Positions 41,714 through 51,700 of a stretch of 64,000 nucleotides of DNA are shown one piece after another. Origin of the DNA: an uncultured Oscillospiraceae bacterium (GTDB lineage: Bacteria; Bacillota; Clostridia; Oscillospirales; Acutalibacteraceae); assembly GCA_958448165.1 (NCBI GenBank), contig CAUDCW010000002.1, forward strand, positions 62,001 to 126,000, in the 5' to 3' direction. The notes beneath the pieces were generated by a model. It did no database searches and was not told the origin of the DNA. It saw only the letters and a list, made by a program, of their open reading frames with translations. Both the position numbers and the translations under genes were made by a program. Position 1 is the first letter of the stretch. Each line of letters starts with the position of its first letter.

Positions 41714-42355
41714 TCACTCCGTTCTGCCATAAATATATTCTTCCATTTTGTCAACAAGCTCCTCTATCTCCTGCTTGCGCAGCTTTAAGCTTGCGTTGTT
41801 TGCAATTAGCCTTGCCGATATGGGAACAACCTCCTCATATACCTCAAGACCGTTTTCACGCAGGGTCGAGCCTGTTTCAACTATATCAACAATTGCGTCG
41901 GCAAGCCCTAAAAGCGGAGCAAGCTCAACGCTGCCCTCTATCTTGATAAAGCGGATATCCATCGCCTTGTTTTCAAAATGAGTTCTTGCAACATTCGGAT
42001 ACTTTGTAGCAATTGTTTTTGCCTTGTAGCCGTCATAGAAGTTATAGCCTGCCTTGCCTGCAACTGCAAAGCGGCATTTGCCGAAGCCTAAGTCAAGCAG
42101 CTCATAAAACGACGTGCCGTTTTCCAGAATTGTGTCCTTGCCGACAACACCAAGATCGCACACACCGTGCTCAACATAAGTGATAACATCAGCCGCCTTT
42201 GCAAGAACAACCTCAATTTCGCCTGAGCCAATCGGCAATATCAGCCGTCTGCCCTTGTTCCTGACAGCGGAGCAGTCATAACCTATCTGCTCCAGAAGCT
42301 CAACCGTATCTTTTTCAAGTCTGCCCTTTGTAAGAGCTATTCTTAAAGGTTTCAT
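41714..42355 (-). CDS. hisG: ATP phosphoribosyltransferase, short form
   Basis: The first, committed step of histidine synthesis, joining ATP and PRPP. At 213 residues it is the short form without the C-terminal ACT-like domain, so it needs HisZ, encoded just upstream, for activity and feedback control. ALTKGRLEKD, DLGVVGKDTILE and the PRPP loop DAIVDIVETGSTLREN are present. Its stop overlaps the hisD ribosome binding site. Confidence 0.96.
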   Translation of the reverse strand: MKPLRIALTKGRLEKDTVELLEQIGYDCSAVRNKGRRLILPIGSGEIEVVLAKAADVITYVEHGVCDLGVVGKDTILENGTSFYELLDLGFGKCRFAVAGKAGYNFYDGYKAKTIATKYPNVARTHFENKAMDIRFIKIEGSVELAPLLGLADAIVDIVETGSTLRENGLEVYEEVVPISARLIANNASLKLRKQEIEELVDKMEEYIYGRTE

Positions 42356-42358
42356 ATT

Positions 42359-43567
42359 TTAATCTCCCATACTTTCAATGTCAACAGTTTCCGGCTTGTC
42401 ACTCATAAAGCAAACCTGCTTTATGCCGTTTTTCTTTGCATAGCCTATTACCTCTTCACGGGTCAGGAAAATGCTGTTCTCGCACTTAAAGCCGCTGAGC
42501 GTATAGAAGCGGCACTGGCTGATTGCGTCCATCTCAAACCCTTCGTCGGCGTGGACAATAATGTCTGCCGGCTTTTCCTCAAAGCTTTTGCCCGATGTAA
42601 GCATAATATCGGCAAGTGCGTCTGCATTAAGCGCAAAGCCTGCCGCCGGCATAGGTGCGTCAAACTCGTCAAGAAGATTGTCGTATCTGCCGCCTGTCAG
42701 CACAGCGTCGCCGCTGCCCTCGACAAATGCACTGAATATCAGGTCGCTGTAATATTCGTTTCTCTGAACAAAGCCGAGGTCCATAATAAGCTTGTCCCCC
42801 ATCATCAGCTTTGACAAGGCATGGTATATTTCGCTCAGATACGCAAGGTCGCGCTCACCCTCGGTTCCCTCAAAAAGCGGAGCCGCCTGAGCCAGAACCT
42901 CCTCGCCGCCGAAGAGCCTCGGCAGCTTTCTTATCGCCTCTACCGTATCGGACTGCGGCAGTGTATCGAGCGTTGAATTGAGCTGTGAATAATTCTTTGA
43001 CTGTATGGAATCCCTTATTTTTTCCTTTATCTCGTCGCTGCAGTCAAGCTTCTTTGCCAGCGCACGGAAAAGCCCGGCGTGACCAAGCTCTATTCTGAAA
43101 TCGGGAACGATTTTCTGCAAAGCCTCAATAGCCGTTATTATAACCTCAAGATCGGCTCTTTTGCCGACAGCACCCAGAAGTTCAATTCCCGTTTGTCTTA
43201 TCTCATTGCGCCTGCCCGTAAGGCTGGGGTTGCTGCGATATACAGTCTGATTATAAAAAAGTCTTATCGGCAGGGTTTTGTTCTGCAGTCTTGTTGCGGC
43301 AACTCTTGCAATCGGCAAGGTTGAGTCGGGGCGCAGTACCATCAGTCTGCCCTTGTTGTCGGTGAGCTTGAACATCTGCTCCTGTGCGATTGCGCTTGAT
43401 TTAAGATTGAACTCGTCAAAAAACTCAAGGCATGGTGTTTTGACCTCATGATAGCCCTTTGAACGATATACTGTTGATGTAATATTGGTTACCTCGTTAA
43501 TTGCGCTTGTTTCTTCAAAAAGATAATCTTTGGTGCCCTCCGGCGTAATTTTATAATAGGCTTTCAT
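42359..43567 (-). CDS. hisZ: ATP phosphoribosyltransferase regulatory subunit
   Basis: A 402-residue HisRS-like protein that partners the short HisG. It resembles class II histidyl-tRNA synthetase: ITPEGTKDYLFEE, LRPDSTLPIARVAATR, and the EIRQTGIELLG and TGGRYDNLL motifs. It lacks the anticodon-binding domain and sits directly before hisG, which marks it as HisZ rather than a true synthetase. I start it at 43567 with AAAGGA upstream; a longer frame to 43648 would run over the promoter. Confidence 0.94.
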   Translation of the reverse strand: MKAYYKITPEGTKDYLFEETSAINEVTNITSTVYRSKGYHEVKTPCLEFFDEFNLKSSAIAQEQMFKLTDNKGRLMVLRPDSTLPIARVAATRLQNKTLPIRLFYNQTVYRSNPSLTGRRNEIRQTGIELLGAVGKRADLEVIITAIEALQKIVPDFRIELGHAGLFRALAKKLDCSDEIKEKIRDSIQSKNYSQLNSTLDTLPQSDTVEAIRKLPRLFGGEEVLAQAAPLFEGTEGERDLAYLSEIYHALSKLMMGDKLIMDLGFVQRNEYYSDLIFSAFVEGSGDAVLTGGRYDNLLDEFDAPMPAAGFALNADALADIMLTSGKSFEEKPADIIVHADEGFEMDAISQCRFYTLSGFKCENSIFLTREEVIGYAKKNGIKQVCFMSDKPETVDIESMGD

Positions 43568-43603
43568 TACTCGTTTCCTTTCTTTTTGCTTTAGCGTGCT
43601 AAT

Positions 43604-43632
43604 ATAATAACACGGTAAAGTTATATTGTCAA
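43604..43632 (-). promoter_or_regulatory. Sigma-A promoter of the histidine operon
   Basis: On the minus strand, a consensus TTGACA (43632-43627), a 17-base spacer and TATTAT (43609-43604), 37 bases before hisZ. The leader is short, leaving no room for a T-box or attenuator. Confidence 0.85.
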
Positions 43633-43650
43633 CTGCTAAACCGCACAAAA

Positions 43651-43681
43651 CGGACAGCCAAGAAGCTCTCCTGACTGTCCG
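43651..43681 (-). terminator. Terminator of the AI-2E permease gene
   Basis: CGGACAG (43651-43657) pairs with CTGTCCG (43675-43681), with further pairing inside. On the minus strand TTTTG follows. It separates the permease from the his operon. Confidence 0.75.
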
Positions 43682-43686
43682 AAATA

Positions 43687-45048
43687 CTATTTTTTCTCGT
43701 CATCCGTCTTGTCGGATTTATCGTCGCAGCTTTCTTTTTTTCTCTTTTTAGCCTCTGCTTTCACCTTTGACTTAATGGAGTTTATGAATTCATTGTTAAA
43801 GACATATCCGCTGTCGTTGGCGGCTGCGGTTTCTCTCGGGTCTCTGGGCATCTGCTGTTTGATGATATCGTCCTCAGGCGGAGCGCCAAGAACGTCCTGC
43901 TTGCCGACCTTTGCTATGCGTGAATTGACGTGACGGGTGAGCAGAACATAAAGCGTTGAGAACACCGGCACAGCAAGGAGCATTCCCCAGAAGCCGAAAA
44001 GACCGGAGCCAACGATAACGCTTGCCATTATCCAGAAGCCGGATATACCGATTGAGTTTCCGAGTATTCTGGGGCCGATGATGTTGCCGTCAATCTGCTG
44101 AAGCACAAGCAGGAATATTGCAAACCAGATAGCTTCAATCGGGTTGATAACAAGCATAATGAAGATTGTGACAACCGCTCCGATGATAGGTCCGAACATC
44201 GGCACAAGATTTGTTATTGCAACAATAACGCTTGTAAGAACTGCATAGTCAAAGCCGAAAATAGACATACCGATAAAGCAGAGAACGCCGATGATAAGGG
44301 AATCTATAATCTTGCCGTAAACAAATTTACCGAAGATTTTGTTTGACAGCTCGCCGATTTCCAAAAGCTTTGAATTCACCTTGTCGGGTATATAGGCAAG
44401 GGAAAACTTCTTGACCTGATATATCAGCTTTTCCTTACAGCCCATAAAGTAGCAGGAGATGAACACACCCATACACAGGTTTATTATTGCGCTTGTGACA
44501 TTCTTGGTCGCATCAAAAACAGACGGCATAAGGTTTGATGACAGGCTTGAAGCCCACTTTGAAATCTCATCGCCCGTAATTCTTGTGACAATATCATTAA
44601 TGAATACAAAAATATCGCTGTCCTTTGTAAGCTGAATGTTGAACCACTTATCCATAAATTCGGTAAGCCACGACCTGAAGCTTTCAAAATAGACCGAGAA
44701 ATTGGTGATAAGCTTGTCGATACTGTCTATAAGCTCCGGCACAAGAATACAGATAAGAAAAGTAATCACGCCGAAAATGATAAGATACGCAAGCACAAGT
44801 GCAAGCGGCTTTCTTATCTTCCGGCACAGCTTGCCCCGCTTTGCCATGCCGACAAAAACCTTTTCAGAGAAATATACATACGGCAGATTTACAAGGAACG
44901 CTACGATAAGGCCGACAACAAAAGGCATCAGCACATTTAAAACTGTCGATACCACGCCCCATACCGTATTGATATTTATCAACACAAACAACAGAATCAC
45001 CGTGTATGTAATAAGTATCATAGCGTGCTTGAGTTTTTTTGTTTTCAT
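43687..45048 (-). CDS. AI-2E family permease
   Basis: A 453-residue membrane protein of the AI-2 exporter superfamily. About eight transmembrane helices span residues 10-370, with the family pattern NLVPMFGPIIGAVVTIFI and QQIDGNIIGPRILGNSIGISGFWIM. The C-terminal ~80 residues are charged and lysine-rich, and cytoplasmic. Family members export small molecules or ions (TqsA with AI-2, others with Na+/H+). The substrate here is not known. It follows polC by 12 bases and may be the last gene of the pyrH-polC operon. Confidence 0.9.
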   Translation of the reverse strand: MKTKKLKHAMILITYTVILLFVLININTVWGVVSTVLNVLMPFVVGLIVAFLVNLPYVYFSEKVFVGMAKRGKLCRKIRKPLALVLAYLIIFGVITFLICILVPELIDSIDKLITNFSVYFESFRSWLTEFMDKWFNIQLTKDSDIFVFINDIVTRITGDEISKWASSLSSNLMPSVFDATKNVTSAIINLCMGVFISCYFMGCKEKLIYQVKKFSLAYIPDKVNSKLLEIGELSNKIFGKFVYGKIIDSLIIGVLCFIGMSIFGFDYAVLTSVIVAITNLVPMFGPIIGAVVTIFIMLVINPIEAIWFAIFLLVLQQIDGNIIGPRILGNSIGISGFWIMASVIVGSGLFGFWGMLLAVPVFSTLYVLLTRHVNSRIAKVGKQDVLGAPPEDDIIKQQMPRDPRETAAANDSGYVFNNEFINSIKSKVKAEAKKRKKESCDDKSDKTDDEKK

Positions 45049-45060
45049 ACCATTCCTCCT

Positions 45061-48000
45061 TTAGAACAGGGAAAGCTGGCTGCTTTCGGGCAGTCCGTTA
45101 AGCGCGCCGACCTCACGAAGAGTTTCTATGACGGCTTTTGAAATTTTTGTCCTTGCCTGCAAATCCTCAACCGACAGATACTCGCCCTGCTTGCCCTTTT
45201 CGGCAAGCACCTCTGCGGCGGCATCTCCTACTCCGGACAGAGATGAAAACGGAAGGCGTATTTTATTCCCCTCTATAACAAACATTTTAGCCTCTGATTT
45301 GTAAATGTCAACAGGCAAAACCTCAATTCCTCTTGCAAGCATCTCATTTATTATCTGCAAATTGGCATATTCAGCCTCGTCCTTGGCGCTTGCCTCATAG
45401 CCCTTTGCCTTGATATTCTTCATCTTTTCCCTTACGGCGTTTATGCCCTTGAGCACCGTTGCGCCGTCAAAGTTTTCTCCTCGTACAGAGAAGTATGCGG
45501 CGTAATACTCGGTCGGCTTATGCACCTTGTACCAGCCGAGCCTGAGCGTTGCAATCATATAAGCCGCCGCATGAGCCTTAGGAAACATATATTTAATCTT
45601 CATACAGGAGTCGATGTACCACTGCGGAACATCGTGATCCTTCATAGCCTTGAAATGCTCCTCTGTAAGGAGCTTTGTCGCCTTGCCCTTACGGACAATC
45701 TCCATTATTTTAAACGCCATCTTCGGCTCAAGACCTCTGTGCAAAAGGTATGTCATAATGGAGTCACGAGTACCGATAACCTCGGAAATCGTACATTGAC
45801 CGCTGTGGATAAGGTCGGCGGCGTTGCCTATCCATACATCTGTACCGTGCGAAAGTCCCGAAATCTGCAAGAGGTCGGAGAAGGTTTTCGGCTGTGCCTC
45901 AACAAGCATTCCTCGTACAAAGTCTGTGCCTACCTCGGGCAGCGAGAATGTACCGGTCTGTGAGCCGATATCCTCGGGTGTAACACCCAGAGCCTTTGTC
46001 GATGTAAACAGCGACATAACCTCAGGGTCGCTCATCGAAACATTCATTACAGAAATGTTCGTAAATTTTTCGAGATAGTGATAGATTGTCGGAACATCGT
46101 GTCCAAGCTCGTCAAGCTTACAGATAGTGTCGTGGATTGAGTGGAAGTCGAAGTGCGTTGTAATGTTGTCGGACTTCATATCGTTTGCCGGGTGCTGAAC
46201 CGGACAGAAGTCATAAATCTCATTGCCCCTCGGCACAACAACCATTCCGCCGGGGTGCTGACCGGTTGTTCTCTTTACGCCGGTACAGCCTGCGGCAAGC
46301 CGTGATTCCTCGGCTCTGTGCAGAACCTTGCCTGTCTGCTCGCAGTATTTCTTAACATAGCCGATCGCAGTTTTTTCCGCAACCGTTGCTATTGTGCCAG
46401 CCTTGAACACGTTGTCCTTGCCGAACAGCTCCTCTGTGTAGCGGTGAGAATGTGACTGGTATTCGCCGCTGAAGTTCAGATCTATATCAGGCGTTTTATC
46501 GCCGTCAAAGCCTAAGAAGGTTTCAAACGGAATTTCGTGTCCGTCACGGTCATACGGCGTTCCGCATTTCGGGCAGTTTTTCGGCGGTAAGTCAAAGCCC
46601 GAGCCGACGCTGCCGTCGGTGATAAATTCGCTGTTTTTGCAGTTCGGGCAGATATAGTGAGGACAAAGCGGATTAACCTCTGATATACCCGACATTGTGG
46701 CGACAAACGATGAGCCTACGCTGCCTCGTGAACCGACAAGATAGCCGTGCGCCTCGCTGTCGGCAACAAGCTTCTGCGCTGTCATATAAAGCACCGAGAA
46801 GCCGTGCTTTGTGATTGACCCAAGCTCTCGGTCAAGCCTTGCCTGAACTATCTCGGGCAGGGGGTCGCCGTACTTTTCCTTTGCCCTTTTCCATGTGATT
46901 GTTGTAAGCTGTTCCTCCGCACCGTCGATAAACGGTGGGAAAACTCCCCTCGGTATCGGGCGGACACGCTCAATTGACTCGGCGATTTTTCTTGTATTGG
47001 TTACAACAACCTCATATGCCTTTTCCTTGCCTAAATATTCAAATTCCTTGAGCATCTCGGCTGTTGTTCTCAGGTAAAGCGGCGCCTGATTGTCGGCGTC
47101 CGTAAAGCCCTGCGCCGCCTGCAGTATCTTTCTGTACTCGGCGTCCTCGGGCGCTTGAAAGTGAACGTCGCAGGTTGCAACAACGGGAATATTCAGCTTT
47201 TTGCCTATTTTAATCACCGTTTTGTTAAGCTCCTGAAGCTCCTTTATATCAGCCGCAGTGCCGTTTCGCACCATAAACATATTGTTGCCGATTGGCTGAA
47301 TTTCGAGGTAATCATAGAAAGAGGCAATATCAAGAAGCTCTTCCCATGGCTTGCCCTCAACAATAGCACGGAACAGCTCGCCTGCCTCGCAGGCACTGCC
47401 GATGATGAGTCCCTCACGGTGCTTGATAAGCTCCGACTTGGGTATTCTCGGCTTTTTATAGAAATATGTGAGGTGAGCCATTGATATGAGCTTATAAAGA
47501 TTTTTAAGTCCAGTATTATTCTTGACAAGAATAATCTGGTGGTACGGAGCGAGCTTTTTAATATCCGCTCCTGCTATATTAGTATTGATTTGCTGTACCG
47601 TCGTTATGCCGTAATCGTCGTGCAGTCTGTCTGCAAGGCAGAGGAAAATTCTTGACAGTATCTCGGCATCATCACAGGCTCGATGATGATTAAACGAGCC
47701 AAGACGAAGATATTTTGCAACGGTGTCAAGCTTGCAGTTTTTAATATCCTTTAAAATCGCACGGCAGATTGCAACGGTGTCGATTGAAGTAAAGCTGTAC
47801 GGCATACCGCAGCGGTTCGCCGCCGCCCGTATAAACGATGTATCAAACGGCGCATTGTGCGCAACCAGAATTGCGTCCTCGCCGCAGAACTCGTAAAAAT
47901 CCTTGAGTGCGCTGTCCTCAAACGGTGCATTCTTTACCATTTCATCGGTGATTCCCGTAAGCTCGGTTATCTTTCCGGGTATAGGCTTTTGCGGATTGAC

Positions 48001-49431
48001 AAAGGTAGAGAAGGTGTCAACAACCGCTCCGTTTTCTATTTTGACTGCGCCGATTTCGGTTATAGCCTCTTTCGCCGCAGAAAGCCCCGTTGTTTCAAGG
48101 TCAAAGCATATGAACCTGCCTGTTTTCAGGCTCCGGTCGGCTCGTCCGACAACAGAGGAAATCATATCATTCACAAAATAAGCCTCTGTGCCGTAAATCA
48201 CCTTAAACGCATCGGGCTTTTCCTCATCGTCACGGCTGACAAGACTTTCGACGGTGTCCATAGCCTCCGGGAACGCCTGTGCAACGCCGTGGTCTGTGAT
48301 TGCGATTGCAGGATGCCCCCAGGCGTGAGCCTGCTTTATAAGCGACGAAGCGTCCGACACGCCGTCCATTGACGACATCTTCGTATGCAAGTGCAGCTCC
48401 ACTCGCTTTTCGGGTGCATTGTCAACAACCTGAACCTTTTTTATTGTGCCGATTGCGGTTGTACGCAGGACAATTTCGTTTATATATCTGTCGTATTCTA
48501 TTTCTCCTCGACAGACAATAGTATTCCCCTTTTTTATATCAGCGGCAGGCTTTGCCGATTTGATATCGTCAAACACCTTGACTATCATCGAGCCGGTGTA
48601 ATCGGTTATTTTAATCGTGATAATATTTTTTCTGCCGTCTTTTGTTGTTTTGCACTCCGTTTCAAACACATCGCCCCAGATGACAACCCTGCCCGAATCT
48701 GCGGCAAGGTCCGTTATCGGCGTTATTTTCTTTGTGCTGAACGTGTTGCCGTAAAGCGGCTTTGCACTGCCCTCAATAATAGTGGGATAATAATATTCGT
48801 TCTCTCGGATATCGACTGCCTTTACAACCCCTCTGTCCTTTTTGCGCTTTGAGCTTTCCTTTAGCTCCTGCTCTGCATCGTCAAAGGCTATAATCTGTTC
48901 ACGGCGCTTTTTTTCTTCAATTATATTCTGTTTTTGTATGTACTGCGCGCTGTCGGCTTCAATCGCAAGAACTCCGTCAAAGCTGACGTTAAAGCTCTGT
49001 CCGAATTCTTCAAGTATAATATTCTGAAGACTTCGGTCAAAGTTTTTCGCCTTTAAAATTGCCGCTCCGCCGTGACACAGCATTACCGTGAGCGAGCCGT
49101 CCTCGCCGATTTTCACCGTTGAATCGTTGAGAGAGCCGTTAAGGCTCTGATTGCGCCTTTTCAGCTCCTTGACAAGCTCGGGGTAATAATCGGGCGAAAA
49201 GCTGCCCTGTGGGAATATTGGCTTGATAAACGCACCGTTAAGACCCATAGGCAGCTCCTTGATTACATTTTCTGTATCAAACAAAAGCTTTCGCGGCACG
49301 GTTTGTTCAAACCGCACCGTGAGATTCATCATTCTTGTTGCAGAATTAATTTTTGCAGACTCTATCACTCCGTTTTCAAGCTGCGGCGGAATTTTGCCGC
49401 CGTACTCGCTCAGGAGCTCCTTTATCGTCAT
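45061..49431 (-). CDS. polC: DNA polymerase III alpha subunit, PolC type
   Basis: The replicative polymerase of low-GC Gram-positives, with built-in proofreading. In ~1456 residues the order is an N-terminal domain, an OB fold (about 235-335), a PHP domain (RVELHLHTKMSSMDGVSD) into which the DEDD exonuclease is inserted (FDLETTGLSAAKEAITEIGA, then AHNAPFDTSFI and the late HHRACDDAE), and the polymerase domain with a zinc finger (CPHYICPNCKNSEF, and CPKCG) and DKTPDIDLNFSGEYQ, where the catalytic Asp residues lie. I prefer the ATG at 49431 (after GAGGT) over a GTG at 49455. The final gene of the pyrH operon apart from the permease. Confidence 0.97.
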   Translation of the reverse strand: MTIKELLSEYGGKIPPQLENGVIESAKINSATRMMNLTVRFEQTVPRKLLFDTENVIKELPMGLNGAFIKPIFPQGSFSPDYYPELVKELKRRNQSLNGSLNDSTVKIGEDGSLTVMLCHGGAAILKAKNFDRSLQNIILEEFGQSFNVSFDGVLAIEADSAQYIQKQNIIEEKKRREQIIAFDDAEQELKESSKRKKDRGVVKAVDIRENEYYYPTIIEGSAKPLYGNTFSTKKITPITDLAADSGRVVIWGDVFETECKTTKDGRKNIITIKITDYTGSMIVKVFDDIKSAKPAADIKKGNTIVCRGEIEYDRYINEIVLRTTAIGTIKKVQVVDNAPEKRVELHLHTKMSSMDGVSDASSLIKQAHAWGHPAIAITDHGVAQAFPEAMDTVESLVSRDDEEKPDAFKVIYGTEAYFVNDMISSVVGRADRSLKTGRFICFDLETTGLSAAKEAITEIGAVKIENGAVVDTFSTFVNPQKPIPGKITELTGITDEMVKNAPFEDSALKDFYEFCGEDAILVAHNAPFDTSFIRAAANRCGMPYSFTSIDTVAICRAILKDIKNCKLDTVAKYLRLGSFNHHRACDDAEILSRIFLCLADRLHDDYGITTVQQINTNIAGADIKKLAPYHQIILVKNNTGLKNLYKLISMAHLTYFYKKPRIPKSELIKHREGLIIGSACEAGELFRAIVEGKPWEELLDIASFYDYLEIQPIGNNMFMVRNGTAADIKELQELNKTVIKIGKKLNIPVVATCDVHFQAPEDAEYRKILQAAQGFTDADNQAPLYLRTTAEMLKEFEYLGKEKAYEVVVTNTRKIAESIERVRPIPRGVFPPFIDGAEEQLTTITWKRAKEKYGDPLPEIVQARLDRELGSITKHGFSVLYMTAQKLVADSEAHGYLVGSRGSVGSSFVATMSGISEVNPLCPHYICPNCKNSEFITDGSVGSGFDLPPKNCPKCGTPYDRDGHEIPFETFLGFDGDKTPDIDLNFSGEYQSHSHRYTEELFGKDNVFKAGTIATVAEKTAIGYVKKYCEQTGKVLHRAEESRLAAGCTGVKRTTGQHPGGMVVVPRGNEIYDFCPVQHPANDMKSDNITTHFDFHSIHDTICKLDELGHDVPTIYHYLEKFTNISVMNVSMSDPEVMSLFTSTKALGVTPEDIGSQTGTFSLPEVGTDFVRGMLVEAQPKTFSDLLQISGLSHGTDVWIGNAADLIHSGQCTISEVIGTRDSIMTYLLHRGLEPKMAFKIMEIVRKGKATKLLTEEHFKAMKDHDVPQWYIDSCMKIKYMFPKAHAAAYMIATLRLGWYKVHKPTEYYAAYFSVRGENFDGATVLKGINAVREKMKNIKAKGYEASAKDEAEYANLQIINEMLARGIEVLPVDIYKSEAKMFVIEGNKIRLPFSSLSGVGDAAAEVLAEKGKQGEYLSVEDLQARTKISKAVIETLREVGALNGLPESSQLSLF

Positions 49432-49469
49432 CAAAGTTTTTACCTCATTTTTCACTTCGGGCGATGCCC

Positions 49470-50507
49470 TTACATTTTTTCAATCTCATTAATCAATTCA
49501 TCAATCAGCTTATCCTCGGGCACCTTCTTTATTATCTCGCCCTTTTTGAAGATAAGCCCCTCTCCCTTGCCGCCGGCAATGCCGATGTCGGCTTCTCTGG
49601 CTTCACCCGGGCCGTTGACAACACAACCCATAATGGCGACCTTGATGTTCTTGTCGCAGTTTCTGAGCCTTTGCTCCGCCTCGTTTGCAAGGGAAATCAA
49701 GTCTATTTTTGTTCTGCCGCAGGTCGGGCAGGAAACAAACGTAACTCCGCTTTTGCGCAGACCGATAGCCTTAAGCAAATCCTTTGCGGCATAAACTTCT
49801 TTAATCGGGTCGGCTGTAAGAGATATTCTTATCGTGTCGCCGATACCGTGAAGCAGAAGCGAGCCGATGCCTGCCGCCGACTTGATAAGCCCCATTCTTT
49901 CCGTTCCTGCCTCAGTAACGCCGAGGTGAAGCGGATAATCACAATGGAGAGATGCAATCTCGTAGGCTCTTATCATTGTCTGAACGTCCGAGGATTTCAT
50001 CGACAGCACAATGTCGGTAAAGTCATATTTTTCAAGAAGCGACGCATGATACAGCGCACTTGCACAAAGTGCGTCGGCAGTCGGCGCTCCGTATTTTGCG
50101 AGAATATTTTTCTCAAGGCTGCCGGAATTCACGCCGATTCTTATCGGAATATTCTTAGCCTTGCAGGCATTTGCAACAGCCTTTACCCTGTCGTCCGAGC
50201 CGATGTTGCCGGGATTTATCCTTATCTTGTCAACTCCGGCTTCAACACACTCAAGCGCAATTCTGTAATCAAAATGAATATCCGCAACAACCGGAATATT
50301 CACGGCATTTTTAAGCTCATAAATCAGCCTGACAGCATTCAAATCCGGCACAGCCGCCCTGATAATTTCGCAGCCTGCCGCTTCAAGCTCCTTTGCCTGT
50401 TTCACGCTGCCCTGTATATCTTCGGCAGGGACGTTGAGCATTGACTGGATTGTAATATCGGCTCCGCCGCCAATCAAAACTCCGCCTGCATTAACCTGTT
50501 TTGTCAT
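49470..50507 (-). CDS. ispG: 4-hydroxy-3-methylbut-2-enyl diphosphate synthase
   Basis: The iron-sulfur enzyme of the MEP isoprenoid pathway that makes HMBPP from MEcPP. The 345 residues have the N-terminal TIM barrel (QSMLNVPAEDIQGSV, and RINPGNIG) and the C-terminal cluster domain with Cys ligands in SCPTCGRTKIDL and IMGCVVNGPGEA. The same operon encodes dxr, another step of this pathway. AAGGAG precedes the ATG. Confidence 0.96.
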   Translation of the reverse strand: MTKQVNAGGVLIGGGADITIQSMLNVPAEDIQGSVKQAKELEAAGCEIIRAAVPDLNAVRLIYELKNAVNIPVVADIHFDYRIALECVEAGVDKIRINPGNIGSDDRVKAVANACKAKNIPIRIGVNSGSLEKNILAKYGAPTADALCASALYHASLLEKYDFTDIVLSMKSSDVQTMIRAYEIASLHCDYPLHLGVTEAGTERMGLIKSAAGIGSLLLHGIGDTIRISLTADPIKEVYAAKDLLKAIGLRKSGVTFVSCPTCGRTKIDLISLANEAEQRLRNCDKNIKVAIMGCVVNGPGEAREADIGIAGGKGEGLIFKKGEIIKKVPEDKLIDELINEIEKM

Positions 50508-50519
50508 ATATAAGCTTAC

Positions 50520-50638
50520 AGCTCCTTTCCGATGCGCCGCTATGCGACGCAGTGAATAGTAAAGACCGGATAATCCTGGTTGCCGCCGCTTTGCGGCTTC
50601 TTTACAAAATATTCTTTATCGGGTAAGCGGTCATAGCA
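50520..50638. repeat. ispG-rseP gap with small inverted repeats
   Basis: Contains GCGCCGCTATGCGACGC and GCCGCCGCTTTGCGGC hairpins with GAATAGTAAAG between them. These resemble the hairpins found with family C repeats elsewhere in the window. No gene. Confidence 0.45.
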
Positions 50639-51700
50639 TCAGCCGAAACCGCCCGTAAACACCCTTACAATATCATTGAACGTAACCGCTAGCATAAACA
50701 CCATGAGCAGAGCAAAGCCGACACCGTGAATAACACCCTCGTATTTTTGCGGAATCGGCTTGCGGCGAACAAGCTCAATAAGCAAAAACAGCAGTCTACC
50801 GCCGTCGAGTGCAGGAACCGGCAAAAGGTTGAATATACCGAGGTTAATCGTCAGTATCATCATAATATAGAGTATATTGTTGAACGCATCAAGAAAGCCG
50901 GTTTCAAGCCCCTGTGATGCAACCGTTGTAATCGCCGATGCCACTCCGACAGGGCCAGACATATCATTAAAGCCGAACTTGCCCGTTACAAGCCCCACAA
51001 GGCTCGCCCAGACCATTCTCACCGTTGAAACGGTCTGCCCAATGGTCTGTTCACAAACGGAAAAGAAATTTTTGTCAACCTTATCAACATAAAAATCAAG
51101 CGCAATCTTCTTTTCGCCGTCACTGTCATATGTGTAAAGCGGAACATTGCCGAGGTCCACCGTCTGCCCGTTTCTGCTGACCTTTATATTCGGCTCATAG
51201 TTTTTGCAGGTGCCGATGGCAAACGATATATCCCTTGAATTCCAAATTGCATAGCCGTCAATCTCTTCAAGCTTATCACCCTCCTGAAGGTAATTGACGG
51301 TCACTGATTTTTCAGGAAATGACGAGATTGTTGTCGATGCATAATAAGGCTGCTGAAGAACCAGAGTAAGCGTCATCAGCAAACCGAGAACGATGTTCAT
51401 AACAGCTCCGGCAACAACAATAATAATCCGCTTCCATGTCGGCTTGTTGCCAAAGGCTCGCGGATTGTCGCTTTCCTCGTCCTCGCCCTCCATCGAGCAA
51501 TATCCGCCGATAGGCAAAAGACGCAGCGAATATTTTGTTTCACCCTTTGTAAAGCTGAAAAGCTTAGGTCCCATTCCGAGTGCAAATTCGTTCACCTGAA
51601 CACCCGACAGCTTTGCCGCAACAAAGTGTCCGCCCTCGTGGATAAGCACAATAAGCTCAAACAGAAGTACCCCGATAATAATCAGCAATGCAATGTCTAT
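50639..51700 (-). CDS. rseP: Site-2 protease RseP-like (intramembrane zinc metalloprotease)
   Basis: A membrane zinc protease that cleaves anti-sigma factors or leftover signal peptides within the membrane. The HEGGH zinc motif lies in the first helix (about residues 21-25), a single PDZ domain occupies about 120-190, and the second catalytic motif NLLPVPALDGGRLL is in the third helix. The family normally begins M-x-I-x-x-x-L before the HExxH helix. The frame read from the ATA at 51700 gives this, 9 bases after AGGA, whereas the in-frame TTG at 51688 is too far from the site. I therefore propose an AUA start. Confidence 0.9.
   Translation of the reverse strand: MDIALLIIIGVLLFELIVLIHEGGHFVAAKLSGVQVNEFALGMGPKLFSFTKGETKYSLRLLPIGGYCSMEGEDEESDNPRAFGNKPTWKRIIIVVAGAVMNIVLGLLMTLTLVLQQPYYASTTISSFPEKSVTVNYLQEGDKLEEIDGYAIWNSRDISFAIGTCKNYEPNIKVSRNGQTVDLGNVPLYTYDSDGEKKIALDFYVDKVDKNFFSVCEQTIGQTVSTVRMVWASLVGLVTGKFGFNDMSGPVGVASAITTVASQGLETGFLDAFNNILYIMMILTINLGIFNLLPVPALDGGRLLFLLIELVRRKPIPQKYEGVIHGVGFALLMVFMLAVTFNDIVRVFTGGFG

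Noticed and set aside
42359..43567. Histidyl-tRNA synthetase
   Set aside because: It lacks the anticodon-binding domain and sits next to a short hisG, so HisZ is the right call.
49353..50444. A 363-codon plus-strand frame opposite ispG
   Set aside because: An antisense shadow caused by codon bias; ispG on the other strand is certain.
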